From Mycobacterium uberis (GTDB lineage Bacteria > Actinomycetota > Actinomycetes > Mycobacteriales > Mycobacteriaceae), in the NCBI RefSeq assembly GCF_003408705.1, contig NZ_QAYL01000012.1, positions 41 to 64,040 of the forward strand: 64,000 nucleotides of DNA, read 5' to 3'. Made by a program: the position numbers and the translations under genes. Of the stretch, positions 50,640 to 60,814 are shown piece after piece (within the stretch, counting starts at the first letter, position 1; every line of letters starts with the position of its first letter). The notes beneath the pieces were generated by a model, which did no database searches, was not told the DNA's origin, and saw only the letters and a program-made list of their open reading frames with translations.

Positions 50640-52120
50640 CTGGGTGATCCATGGTTAGCCAATGATGACCATGGCGACGGCGCAGGGAGCGACAGAGAAA
50701 ATGTCATATCACGAGTGCACGGGTGACACCAGCTGTCGGCGACAGGCGTCAGCATGTCCGCAACTGCACCGGTTTGGTCGCTGTGCAGGGATGCGGTTTG
50801 GAAGTTGGTGACTATCCACGGCTGACCTGGATGACGATGCGAGTCTGCGATAGTGGTCATCTGGGATGCTGCTTTCGTAACCGGCAACGTAGCTGTGGGC
50901 GTCTGTGACACTGTCGCTTACCGAGATGGCAACGTCTATGCCCAGCGGTCTGCGTTCTTGGGGTAGTCATGAAAAGCCTTCGTAATAGCGGATTACCGAT
51001 GATCTGTAGAGGAGATAATCGATTTTGTGGCCGTGGTTTACGCTGTCGATAGTGTCTGCCTGATCGCCAGTTACCTTAGCGTTAGATAGTTTTTCGGAGT
51101 ACGCAGTGATCCACCGGAGTAATGATCTTGTCGTCCGCTGACAGGACTAGCAATATCAGCATTTCCGCGCCTTGAGATAGATAAGTTGGAGTTGGATCTG
51201 TATCAAAATCATGTATATGACAATAACTCTCAAGATCACCTGTGGAAACTCTACCCAGTTCCGGCTCTGGCACGAATACGACGCGGCAATCTTTTGACTG
51301 ATCTGCAGATTGCGTCCCTCCGTCATCAGCGTGGATAACCGCATCTTCGGATCTTTGATAGTTGCATCGATGTTAGCCTCGGCTAGCCGATGATCATCGG
51401 TGAGTGCGGCCAGAGCACGCATGTGATACGACCACACTACCTTGTATAACACCGCGACGGCCGGGCGCATCATCAACTTGGGTACGTTCTCCACGATGCT
51501 TCTAGGGCAGAACAGCTCGACACCACCATGATGCCAATTATCTTCAGGCGCCGCGGCAGCTGCACCGCAGGAGCTATCTTAAAGAAATACCCCACAAGAG
51601 GTTTCCTACGCCTGGTCAGCACGACTTGTACCAACCAGAGTTGCACACAACGTTTGGTAGGAGGATTGGTGGGTAGTCCGTTTGGAACATGCCCCAGCCC
51701 AGTTTGCTGCTTTTAAGACTATTTCTGAACTATCCGAGAGAATATCGTAGTTTAACCCGCCCTTAAGTCACACACCGACGTAGTTGATTTCCTTTCGGTG
51801 GTGGTAGCTTTCGCTGCCACTTCGGTCACGTCTGAATACACGACACGCTGCTGGCCACGCGCTACGGTTACGTCGAAAACCACGTTTTGGATTGCCCTGC
51901 GAAGTCTGCTGGGAAAGGCTAAATTGGTCAGGCAGGTCCAGAGACCTCGCCTATCGACCACCTTGGATTTAGCGTCGGCCTGGATAGCGTTCGTGTCAAC
52001 ATGCGAAGGGCCTATCATCCAGGGTTTGGTTGGCGCCGAACCGAGTATATAGGTCTTGCTGTGGAATACGTTTCGTGAATGACTGCCGTCCGTGCAAGGA
52101 GTTCATTCGGGCTCGAAGAG
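50640..52120. other. Decayed stretch without a nameable gene
   Basis: About 1.5 kb. Minus-strand frames at 51156-51494 (VPKLMMRPAVAVLYKVVWSY) and 51752-52018 are the longest open ones, but I recognise no family. In-frame stops are frequent on both strands. No RNA gene or repeat seen. Confidence 0.4.
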
Positions 52121-52127
52121 GACCACA

Positions 52128-53265
52128 GTGAGAATTGTGTTCGTCAGAGGTGACGACCTAGGGTAGACGAGGAAACCGGGATGCTACGCAGTGTGGTTGC
52201 GGTACAAGGGCATGGCATAACCTCCTATGTCAAGCAGAGATGTTGCCACAGCTAGGGGAGTTGCCACCGCGCAACGATCATCCAGCGTGTCTGCCAAGTC
52301 GTTACGACGTGTGTCGGTCCTAATGTGGGGATGCCTGCCCGCGAAGTCTTGCCGTTTGTCGGTGACTGGGCGGTCTCGCTCGAGGGCTTGTGGCTGTCGG
52401 AGCGACTTGACGTCGTACACGTGCACGGTTGGCTTGGCGGCTTGGTCGCTCAACTAGTCGCGCAGACGGCAACTTATCCCGACGATCCAAACTTTCTAGG
52501 AATCTAGCCGCCATGTCACATTTACGCTCCGTCAACGGTCTGGGTCAACAGGACGAACGTGAATGCATCGAGCTACTATTGGTGTGTAATGCAATGTAGG
52601 TTACCACTGAGAGCACCTCGGACGACGGTGTGCTGGCCTAGGTTAAGTCACATGCGGATGGCATTGTCGGTTTTGCCGAGCGGCATCGACACCTAGCGGT
52701 ACACTGCGGTCGGTCCGGTAGTTTGTCCATAGCAACTGCCATCGCGTTCTCTGCCTAGCGCCGAATTCACTGTCGTGCAAAGGATTCGACGTTGCAATTC
52801 GAGCTATCCGCGGGATTCCGGGCATTGAGCTTGTGATCGCAGAAATTGCTGCTACTGACCATAGTCCCGACGGGGCGCGGGCCGAACTCACACGTCTTGC
52901 CGCCGAGCTCGGAGTAGCCGACCGGGTTGGTTTCGTAGGAACGGTTATCGGTAATGAGCTGCCGATGTTGTCGCGATCAACTGACGTAGTGTATACATAC
53001 CGCGGCAGCCGCTGCGCGACAACGGTGTTGCAAGCAGTGGTCACTGCTACTTGTCGGTATCCTGACTGATGTTGTCATGCATGGCGTAACTAGGCGCGTG
53101 CTGTGAGTGGGCAATCTCTTAGTGAATTAATCATTGTGTTTAAAAAACTTGGCTTACAACGGTTTTTCGTGAGAGCATGAAGGCGGTGGGCCTAGGCCGC
53201 ACGCTTTCCCGCTTCGCCTGGGACAGGATCGGGTGCGAGTCGCTGAACTCTATATATGGACAATC
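52128..53265 (+). pseudogene. GT4-family glycosyltransferase remnant
   Basis: Starts RIVFVRGDDLG, then AREVLPFVGDWAVSLEGLWL, RLDVVHVHGWLGGLVAQLVA (the acceptor-domain VHAHGW motif), HFTLRQRSGSTGRT in another frame, LCLAPNSLSCKGFDVAIRAI, GIPGIELVIAEIAATDHSPD, LTRLAAELGVADRVGFVGTV, GNELPMLSRSTDVV and a C-terminal piece VSGQSLSELIIVFKKLG ending RTLSRFAWDRIG. These fit a retaining GT4 enzyme like those that extend mycobacterial glycolipids or trehalose. Stops and frameshifts throughout; the nucleotide-sugar-binding EPFG-type site is lost. The end contains a 15-bp tandem repeat (53250-53279). Confidence 0.75.
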
Positions 53266-53279
53266 TATATATGGACAAT
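53250..53279. repeat. Two tandem copies of a 15-bp unit
   Basis: The unit CTATATATGGACAAT occurs twice in direct succession with no mismatch, at the end of the glycosyltransferase remnant. Possible strain-variable repeat. Confidence 0.9.
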
Positions 53280-53770
53280 CCAATTCGAGGTACTCGGGGC
53301 AGTTTATGTGACAAGAAGCACGGGGATTCTGCGGCGACTGTCAGGCTGTTTTCGATAAGTTTGCTATGGCCGCCCGTGGTAACCATACCGTGCATGCAAA
53401 AGTGTATCCGCTGCCGCACTGTTCGGCGTAACCGACTGGCTGCTTAGGCGCGATCGACGCTAATCTTTGCATCTCTGATGCTCTGAGCCATTCGGATAAC
53501 GTGCGGGTGACAAGCACTTTCGACCATCGAGCAGCCGTTTTACTGTGGACGCGACGTGGTACGCTCTCGTGACACTTCTTGGATGATAGTCTGGCTTCCT
53601 ACTGTCTAAAGATGTGAAGATGCGTTGCCAGCAGCAACTGTTAGCCGGTGTCATGGCGAACGCCGGAACATTGGCGGCTAGCAGCCCAAGGTGTTTAGAT
53701 CCTTAGTTTTCAAGGTTACGACGGGCTGCCGACCGCCGCCGGTATGCCGAGCTTGCTACACAAGCCACAC
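53280..53770. other. Gap before hsp18 without recognisable gene
   Basis: About 490 bases between the glycosyltransferase remnant and the end of hsp18. Short frames only; nothing recognised. Confidence 0.5.
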
Positions 53771-53776
53771 CGGATT

Positions 53777-54235
53777 TTAGGCGTCTATAACTTCATGTGC
53801 AGTGTTGTTGATGGCTTGGTGTCCGTCCTTGTTACGCTCGACGTTGCGCTCGACGGAAATCTTGCGCGGCTTGGCCCGTTCGGCAACCGGTATAGACAAT
53901 CTCAACACTCCCTCCTGATAGGAGGCCGCAACCCGGTCGGTGTCAAGGTTCTCGCCGAGTACCAGTTGACGACTGAACACGCCGCGTGGCCGCTCGGCAG
54001 CAAGCATTTCCCGATCGGGGTTGACGCCCGGGCGCTCGGCACGCACGGTCACCACATTACGTTCGATGTCGATGTCCAACGAATCAGCGTCGATCCCGGG
54101 GAGGTCGAACTCGACGACGAATTCTTCACCCTCACGCCAGGCATCCATGGGCATTGCTGCTGGGCGAGCAGACGTGCCTAGCACTTGTTGGGCAAAGCGG
54201 TCCAACTCACGGAACGGGTCAGTGCGCATCAGCAT
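53777..54235 (-). CDS. hsp18: 18 kDa small heat-shock protein (alpha-crystallin family)
   Basis: Intact holdase chaperone of 152 residues from the ATG at 54235 ([17 protein letters not shown]), preceded by GAGGTGA. The alpha-crystallin domain covers about residues 30-130: [49 protein letters not shown] and the closing motif [20 protein letters not shown]. It is clearly the 18 kDa antigen of leprosy bacilli, but from memory it differs from M. leprae at roughly 14 positions and carries four extra residues (ERNVERN) from a 12-bp tandem duplication. M. tuberculosis lacks this gene. A dead MerR-type regulator is divergent from it, with a palindrome between them. Confidence 0.95.
   Translation of the reverse strand: MLMRTDPFRELDRFAQQVLGTSARPAAMPMDAWREGEEFVVEFDLPGIDADSLDIDIERNVVTVRAERPGVNPDREMLAAERPRGVFSRQLVLGENLDTDRVAASYQEGVLRLSIPVAERAKPRKISVERNVERNKDGHQAINNTAHEVIDA
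53831..53854 (-). repeat. 12-bp tandem duplication inside hsp18
   Basis: GTTACGCTCGAC followed directly by GTTGCGCTCGAC (one mismatch) on the plus strand, encoding the doubled VERN of Hsp18. The reading frame is kept. Confidence 0.9.
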
Positions 54236-54293
54236 AGTGGTCACCTCGCACTCCAATCTGTTGTAACAGGCTAGCTATTAACTGCCCATAATA

Positions 54294-54308
54294 ACACTAT
54301 TATAGTGT
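54294..54308. promoter_or_regulatory. Palindrome in the hsp18/merR divergent promoter
   Basis: ACACTAT-T-ATAGTGT is a perfect 7+1+7 inverted repeat 59 bases before the hsp18 start, in an AT-rich stretch. It could be an operator for the divergently encoded MerR-type regulator or overlap a -10 region. It does not match the HspR box I know. Confidence 0.5.
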
Positions 54309-54413
54309 ATGATGGTATAGATTTCACAGCATAGATTTGATATAGCACTATCGATATTTTGATGCAAGTGTGATTAAAGAAGTTTTCTTGTGTAAGCGTC
54401 CGAGGAGATTCGT

Positions 54414-54700
54414 ATGCCCGATCGCAGTGACGGTATGGGTACGCTGGCAGTCGATCGTGGCGTATATGGCATCATCGGTAGCAGCCGAACTTTCCGGCAT
54501 CTCGGTGCAGTCGTTGCGGCTCTACGAGCGTTAGTTATTAGGGTTGTTCAGATCGGCTCGAAGTGACGGCGGAATCCCGGGCTGTTGTAGCGCGATAACT
54601 TAGCCTCTCTGCAGTGTATCAGCGCATTGGTAGACGGTTGGTATCAACCTGGCTGGTATCGCCCTGACCTTGCACATGACAACCCAGCACTGTCTGAGTG
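54414..54700 (+). pseudogene. MerR-family (HspR-like) regulator remnant
   Basis: The ATG follows GAGGAGA. Pieces in shifting frames: VYGI near 54460, AAELSGISVQSLRLYER (recognition helix and wing of MerR proteins), RSARSDGGIPG (normally RSxGGxRRYS), then DNLASLQCISALVDGWYQPG (normally DLxRLxRIxxLxxxGxNLAG) and DLAHDNPAL. Stops after the LYER helix and elsewhere make it dead. Divergent from hsp18, it was probably its regulator. Confidence 0.7.
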
Positions 54701-55490
54701 CTAATGTTGACTTGCGATCCACCAAAAGTAGTTTGGGTAACGCAGCGAAGGCTGCGAGGTCCAAGCCCATGGGCGACCGGCTAGCCTGGTGACTCTTCCT
54801 GCTCAAGCACTTTGCAGTTTCGATTAGGCAACCACGCGGAATTGTTGCGCAGTCGGATTGCTGGGGTCTGGCAGGGCTATGCTTGCCTCTGCACCCGATC
54901 TGAGGTAGTCGATCACGGCGTTGTTGAGCTGCTCGCTCGAGACGACCATTAGGTATGCCTGGCGAATACTGGAGTGACCTGTTCTGTCGCGATGTTAACG
55001 GCGGCTTTTGATGCGGGCATCATTTTGGTGGGTCCGAAGAACATGTCATGAGGCAGGTGGGTGGTATCCAAGTTGCAATTCCGTTGGCGAGGGCAACTGT
55101 ATCGGTTGCGGGCGTTCGAAGTCCCTTGCCGCTGTGCACCATTGGATTAGTGTTGCTATGAGTCGATTGGCGGTGTGCTTGTTGTCAGCGAACGACATCT
55201 TCGCCAGAATGCGACGGCGATAACTTAGGCCAAGGTTGACTTGGTGGTTTTCGTGCAGCCAATCCACGGCTTACTATCCGGATGTTCCGGTCGCGGAGAC
55301 GTCCGTCAGGACTTGCGTAGTATCCAGGTCGCAAGACGCTTCTGAGTCTAGTAACTCGTCCTCCAGCACCCGCAGGTCCGCGATTTCGCCGAGCTGAGAC
55401 CGGATGAGCGAGCTCAAATACGATAGTAAGCAGGCTGTGACCGTATTCAACCATCTGGCTTCGTCAACCGTCAAGGGCAGCATAGACAAT
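54701..55490. other. Decayed stretch with minus-strand open blocks
   Basis: On the minus strand three open blocks follow each other (55274-55495 with RSQLGEIADLRVLEDELLDS; 55046-55267 with LGLSYRRRILAKMSFADNKH; and near 54830-54960 SEQLNNAVIDYLRSGAEAS). They may belong to one dead protein but I cannot name it. Confidence 0.35.
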
Positions 55491-55559
55491 GACAATCACG
55501 TTCGAGCTGGTGGTTGTAAGTAGATCGGCACACGAAGACAACCGTTTTGGGGTCCACCA

Positions 55560-55715
55560 GATCCTTCTGGAGGTGAAACTACAGACCCCTGTTCGAAACC
55601 ATCGACTGGTCGACGACATCGATCTGTTCTACGTGGTCGATCAGGCGTGTAGCGAACACGCTGGTGCCACAACCGACGCCAAGGATGCGTTCACATCTTT
55701 GGGGTAGTTAATTTA
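55560..55715 (-). pseudogene. SAM-dependent methyltransferase fragment
   Basis: Minus strand reads ILGVGCGTSVFATRLIDHVE then QIDVVDQSMV, which is motif I and the acidic end of strand 2 of class I methyltransferases. Upstream and downstream parts are not convincing. About 50 codons remain. Confidence 0.5.
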
Positions 55716-55719
55716 GCAG

Positions 55720-56600
55720 CACTCGCTGGCAGTGGGCGTTGTGGTGTCAGGTCAACCAAACTTATTGCGCTTACTCTGATCAGGGCACCGTGGTTATCTG
55801 GACAGATCGTTGGCGTTTCATCGCGATATCGTGTGGGACCGGGACCTAGCGTTTTAACCGGAGTAAAATTGGTCGGTAGCGGCGAGCAACTGTTGGCCAG
55901 CAGGTCGCAGACCGACGTTGGTACAGAACAAGCCGGTTGAGACACGCTGGAGCATGCCCCATTGCCAGATAGGCGTGGACGTCAAGCCGGCAACGATCAA
56001 CCAGGCGGTGTGCATGAACCCAGGTATCTTCGGTAAGCAGTTAGATAAGATCGTCGTGTATCACTACATCAATATCATATTAATTCAAAGTTTGATGATC
56101 AGTACGTCCGGATCGACAAGCGTAAAACCATCGCCCGACTCCAGCAGGTTTCACTGGTGAATGTTGCCGTGCATCAGGAGTGAGTGGTAGTTATTTTGGG
56201 CACCAAATATTTCCAGAGGCACGGCATACGTGATTGTCGTCGACAGCGGTTCGTCGGCTGGATGCCACAGCGGCACGGCGAGGCTGCGACGCATGCACTC
56301 GGCTAGCGCCTGCTAATTTCCCGGTGAAGCAGTTATTGAAGGTGCGCAGCGCCACTACCGCTATGTCGGTGATATCGTCATGCGTCACGTTTGCAATGCT
56401 AGATGCAAGGCGGCATCGCTGAGTGTACGTTTGGTTGTTGGCTTTCTTGCGTTCCCACAGTCCGGGCAACTGATTTTTCCTAACAACCAAACATACTCGG
56501 AATATTGCATGGTGGGTACAATTCCCTATTGGGAGAATTTTGTTGCTATTCAGCGTTTGCTCCAGCCCCATTGCAGTGTCGTCTGTCAAGTGCTGGTCGT
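55720..56600 (-). pseudogene. Aminoglycoside phosphotransferase-like kinase remnant
   Basis: Minus-strand remnant with the kinase catalytic loop LLMHGNIHQ-NLLESGDGFT (family LLHGDLHxxNVL, catalytic aspartate replaced by asparagine) and the metal site LVDPDVLI (family VIDPKGLV). Further along: LLTEDTWVHAHRLVDRCRLD and, in another frame, RVSTGLFCTN. The pattern is closest to streptomycin 6-kinase-like proteins, a family with many members of unknown substrate. Upstream, WHPADEPLSTT fits the segment before the loop. Stops and frameshifts throughout. Confidence 0.6.
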
Positions 56601-56609
56601 TAATCCAGA

Positions 56610-57740
56610 TCTCACCTTAATCCTTGTACAGCTCGACCTCGACTGTTCGGCGGCCAGCGTCAGTACCGAACAAGTTGGCCTTCGCCACGGGTACGGTGTC
56701 AAGGAACTCCAGCAGTGAACAGGAGTGGGAGACCACTCCAATCTGAGTCTGTGCGGCTGTGGTGTGGGTCAGCGACGCAAGCGTCCGTACCAAGTTTGGG
56801 TGCAGCGAGATTTCCGGTTCGTTGAGCACCATTAGCGATGGCGCTAGTGAGCTTAACAGTGCGGCGGCCCACAGCAACCAGTAATGTGCCGTCGGACAAC
56901 TTGGCCGTTCGAAGCGGGCACAGCATCCCGTGTTGCCGCAGTTGAAGGTCGAACAGCCCGTCGTGGATGGCGACCGAGACCGTGACACCATCGAATGCGC
57001 CTGCGACGGCGCGGCTCAGATCAATCGAACCCCGCCTCGATGATCGTCTGAATTGCGCGGCGGCTACGTCACTGCCGTTGTCGGCAAGCACTAGGGTACA
57101 CGTACCCGCCTGTGGGTGTCGTGCGGGCGTCGTCGCGTCAACGTAGAAACCATCATCCACGTAGTCGTTCACACACGGCTGCCAGTTCGAGAAGTGCGTG
57201 CGGATGAGCATACTCTGCTAGCACACTGCGGTTAGACAGCAAGAACCGTCATAGCTCGGTGAAACAAGCCTATGTCCGCGCTGGCTTTGGCGACGTTCTG
57301 GGTTCGGCGCACGAATGTGGTGCTGATCCGCAGCATCGGTTCGGCAAACACTGCTTCCCGTTTGATCTCTAAGTCGCGAGTGAAGGCCGAGTTCTGCCCG
57401 GCCGATTGAGGGATTCCTAGATCTACCAGATAGTCGAAAGCATCTGCGGTGAAGCCTAGTTCGAGGGATACAGGTCGGGTATATACCGCGTCTTCGTCTT
57501 GCCTGGCGCGTCGGGCGGTGCTTAGGTGATTGGGACTGGCCCACAGCACAGGTTGCAACTCGCTCTCACGAGCGAGTCGGTACTTCGCCGCGACCGCACT
57601 CTGCCGGTAGCCTCAGGGTGCGATACAGAGAAGACTTTCCCGCGCCGTTGGCCTCGGTGACGATCGAAACTGACCTAGCGGCAGGACTACCTCGCGTAAC
57701 GAGTGGTATCCGCGAATCTCCGCCGTCTGCAATATGCAAC
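56610..57740 (-). pseudogene. AAA-type ATPase (RecF/SMC-like) remnant
   Basis: Minus strand: LQTAEIRGYHSLREVVLPLG (start, family LxxxxIxNYRSLRxxxxPLG); the Walker A region is lost in a frameshift around 57650; ARQDEDAVYTRPVSLELGFT, AFDYLVDLGIPQSAGQNSAF, FYVDATTPARHPQAGTCTLV, GLFDLQLRQHGMLCPLRTAK then LSDGTLL (signature-like), ALLSSLAPSLMVLNEPEISL followed by HP (Walker B), QTQIGVVSHSCSLLEFL. This is the chromosome-segregation-like ATPase family found alone in many actinobacteria. Stops and frameshifts throughout. Confidence 0.7.
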
Positions 57741-57870
57741 CGACTGTATGACCATATGCTGTCAATGTGTCTCGGCTGACGCTAGGTGGTGTGCTTAGTC
57801 GGTATCGGCTTCGTCGAGAAGCTGTACCTCTGCTAGACATAGATTCTGTCTGCAATTCGCGCAGCACGAT

Positions 57871-58200
57871 GTTGTCGATGAGGTCCTGGTTTCGAAGGTC
57901 AGTAACGGACCGACGTTGGTGCTCGATTTAAACTGTCCTTTAACGGTGGATGGCGGATGCCAAGATCGGCGGTGCCACCGTTGTCAAGCAAGCTGGTCAC
58001 GAGTTTGTCCTATCGATCTCTGGCTTGATGGGAGCGCCTGGTAACGAGTTTTTGGATGTTCACGGCGTTGGAGTCAGGCACTACGGCGATCGTCAACACC
58101 TATGTCAGCGTCGTGGGGTGGCGTTGCTGGGCCGGTGTGTACATTCACGGCCAAGGTGACGGTGCGATAATGAAGCGCAAGACGCCGTATTGTAGGGCGT
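57871..58200. other. Gap with a possible small membrane-protein tail
   Basis: Plus-strand frame near 58060-58180 reads TTAIVNTYVSVVG then GVYIHGQGDGAIMKRK, which could be the end of a small membrane protein directly before the NYN gene. Not identified. Confidence 0.35.
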
Positions 58201-58578
58201 GTGCGCTGGATAGTTGACGCGATGAACGTGATCGGGACTCGCTCGGACGGCTGGTGGAAGGACCGCCAAGGTGCAATAGTTCAGCTGGTAGATAAGCTTG
58301 AGCGTTGGGCGTCGACCAAAGGGGACGACGTGGCAGTAGTGTTTGAGGGGCCACTGTTGCCCCGCATTCGCTCATCGGTGATCGTGATCGCATACGCGCC
58401 AAAGGCATTTCCCAACTCTGCCGATGACGAGATCGTCCGGTTGGTGCAAGCTGACCTCGAACCTAAAGGAATCCGTGTCGTGACATCGGACCGCGCATTG
58501 ATTGATCGGATCCAGAAGGCGGGCGCATCGGCCTATCCAGCGACACGTTTCCGTAAACGCATCGACTCGCTCGGCTAG
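58201..58578 (+). CDS. NYN-domain (PIN-like) putative RNase
   Basis: Open frame of 125 residues with a GTG start (VRWIVDAMNVIGTRSDGWW) and no defects, although almost everything around it is dead. The fold is the NYN branch of PIN nucleases, related to YacP: an N-terminal strand with the acidic residue and DAMNVIG, WASTKGDDVAVVFEG in the middle, then SADDEIVRLVQADL with two acidic residues and VVTSDRALIDRI. These acidic positions are those expected to bind metal, so it may cut RNA. Target unknown. There is no purine-rich ribosome binding site right before it, which leaves the exact start open. Confidence 0.75.
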   Translation: MRWIVDAMNVIGTRSDGWWKDRQGAIVQLVDKLERWASTKGDDVAVVFEGPLLPRIRSSVIVIAYAPKAFPNSADDEIVRLVQADLEPKGIRVVTSDRALIDRIQKAGASAYPATRFRKRIDSLG

Positions 58579-59235
58579 GTGTGCTTTAGCATACCCGACA
58601 GAAGGCACTGTGCCGTAGGCGGTTTCGACACCGGTTTATGCACTCAACATCGGGATTTGATAGTGCGTATATTATACAAATCCCGCAAAAGCTTTACACC
58701 ACCCGCCAGGCGATTGCGCCGAAGGTGTGGTTGGACAAAAGTGGCCCAAGTGAGACGCGTTAGACTACCCGCGATGACCGACTTCTGTTACCGTGCGAAT
58801 GGCGGACCTGAACACCTTCCGTATCCTCGATACTCAAATTCCTTGTTCTGAATGAGCTTCGCGTTCGTTTATGCACTATTGGTGTCACGGTGGGTGGCCC
58901 GTTGAAGGCGAGCAGTCCATGAGACAGCGGCATTTGGTGGATTCAGCGCAAAATTATTGTCATGTGTGCGACTAGGTTTCCCGAAGCATGAATAGCATAT
59001 CTCAGATCTGAGAGCGTCGACTCTTGGGACTCACGTTCGACGGAATCGTTTCTTGGGGTAGCTCTTCTTCAGGTGTCACACCGCATCCGGTGCAGCGCTG
59101 ATCTTCACTACCGGCCCATCAGCCGGCGAACAGATAGGCATCTATCGGAGGTGAGCCTCATCTACCGTGCGAGCTTTGGCAGCATCCGGCCTGTTGTCCG
59201 ACGAGCTGCGCAACATCGCTCCCGACGTTGGTATC
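58579..59235. other. Gap without recognisable gene
   Basis: About 650 bases with only short frames. Nothing recognised on either strand; no repeat or RNA structure seen. Confidence 0.5.
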
Positions 59236-59239
59236 AACG

Positions 59240-59575
59240 TCGGGTGTTAGCGCAATAAGGCAAACGCGGTTACGAACATGAGCACCAGCACCGATAGCCC
59301 GACAATGTGCACCTGGTGGCGGAGAGTGATGTGTGTGGGGATTGAGTGAGCATTCCGTTAATGATCGTTGGCGTTGTATGGCGATCACGTAAGAGCATGA
59401 CGATACGCCAGTTGTCAATCTGGTGGGAATCAGCACCGTTGGTTCATTGGAGCCATGTAGGTTCTTGACCGTCAACATAGCACCAATGCCCAGCAACGCA
59501 ACAGAGGCCCGGGTTCATGTCAGCGCGGTCCGTTCCGGCTGTAGTCTGGGATTTGGCCGACCGATCGTTGTTACC
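59240..59575 (-). pseudogene. DUF202 membrane protein remnant (Rv2273-like)
   Basis: Minus strand: RLQPERTALT, TRASVALLGIGAMLTVKNLH then GSNEPTVLIP, and IAIQRQRSL. The PERTxLxWTRTS start of DUF202 proteins is recognisable but the tryptophan is a stop, and frames shift near 59400. Second of two adjacent DUF202 remnants, as in M. tuberculosis (Rv2272-Rv2273). Confidence 0.7.
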
Positions 59576-59935
59576 CGGCTCAATCCAGGCTGGAGGCCAG
59601 CTTGAAGCAGCAGGGCAATGGCAGGCCGTGGCGTATGGCGTGATCCGCCTGTTGCCAGCGCAATAGCCTCATTCCGCTGGTGAGACTGGCCAGTACCGCG
59701 AATCTCACGCCAAGGAAATGGCGCGTGTCTGGGACGGTTAGTGCCGGAACAAGCGAAACCGAGGCGACCACCGCGGCCAGTAGTCCCAGGCCCTATTGGC
59801 TGCTCGGCCAGGAAAGTGCGCTCGTTAGTCAGAGTGAACCGACAGTCAGGCTTGATCTCTGCTTCGCCGTTAGTGTGCTGTTCGGCCGGCAGGCGTGGTG
59901 GTGTTATCGGACACAAGTTACCTCGCCGGGTTTGT
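59576..59935 (-). pseudogene. DUF202 membrane protein remnant (Rv2272-like)
   Basis: Minus strand: DCRFTLTNERTFLAEQP (family RFTLANERTFLAWxRT, the tryptophan-containing end is frameshifted), then in a second frame [20 protein letters not shown] and [17 protein letters not shown] followed by LPLP. Small membrane protein of unknown function. Dead. Confidence 0.75.
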
Positions 59936-59984
59936 CAGGGGCTGGCATTGGCCGTCGACAAAGTTGACTCAACGGGATGACTTG

Positions 59985-60805
59985 CCAAGCCGTGTTCGCC
60001 GGAGGTCGGCATCGATGTGTGTTCGACCGCGATGACACCACGGGTTTGGCCGACTATGCCCCTGAACTAGCCGAACTAGATAGAGTCCATCACTGAAGTG
60101 TGCGAGCTGGGTAAGTCGTCCTGCTTCGCCACCGGCATTGACCCAGGATTCGCCAACGATCTGCTTCCTATGACGTTGATGGGTGCTTGTGCTCGGAGGC
60201 CCGTCGGGTCCGGACCCTGAACTGCTGTCCTACACCAACTACGAAGGCGATTACGAGACCGAGATATGTATCGGTTGTGAGCTTGAATCCACCTCGATTC
60301 TAGAACACCGAGACGTGTTGATCTTCGCGTGGGGTGCTACAATATTCAATACTCACTTAAGTTGCTGGCGTCGTATTCGATGAAATTGTCATCGTAGGGG
60401 ACAGACGGGTGACTGTCATCGATCACACCACCGTGAGGGGCATGATCAAGCTCGACTACGTTGCCGCCGTCTGGTTCACCGTTACTGGCATCTACTAGGG
60501 GGAGATCTGCACTCAATTGGAACACGTCGACCGCACCAGGCACGATGTGGCCCTGGACTAGCCATCGGGCCACGATGACGATGTTTACCGGGTGAAGGGT
60601 CGACGGGACTCCAAGCATTTTTCAGGGGATAATGCTTCGGTTCGCCAACGTACCGGGCTGTGACCCGACCACTGCTGGGTGTCTGTCGACCAGGATGTGG
60701 GTGTTCAATGCGGTCCCGGCGGTCAACGAGTTGCAGCTAGGTTGGGTCACCCCGCTCGACCTTTCGTTGATCCCCGGTGGCGGTATGATTCGCTGACGTC
60801 GCGAT
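59985..60805 (+). pseudogene. Dihydrodipicolinate-reductase-like NAD(P) oxidoreductase remnant
   Basis: Blocks on the plus strand: SSCFATGIDPGFANDLLPMT (family GSGIHPGFxxDLLPMTLA), SYTNYEGDYETEI, FDEIVIVGDRRVTVIDH, IKLDYVAAVWFTVTGIY, QLEHVDRTRHDVALD (family YLEHVDRTRDDLAPDW) and the ending VGSPRSTFR/TPLDLSLIPGGGM near 60760. The N-terminal NAD-binding half is missing. This family is annotated as dihydrodipicolinate reductase-like or 2,4-diaminopentanoate-dehydrogenase-like; role unknown. Confidence 0.65.
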
Positions 60806-60814
60806 ATTGCCCGG

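Noticed and set aside
51752-52018. Minus-strand 88-codon frame resembling a DUF1490 protein
   Set aside because: Only a general charge pattern, no convincing motif.
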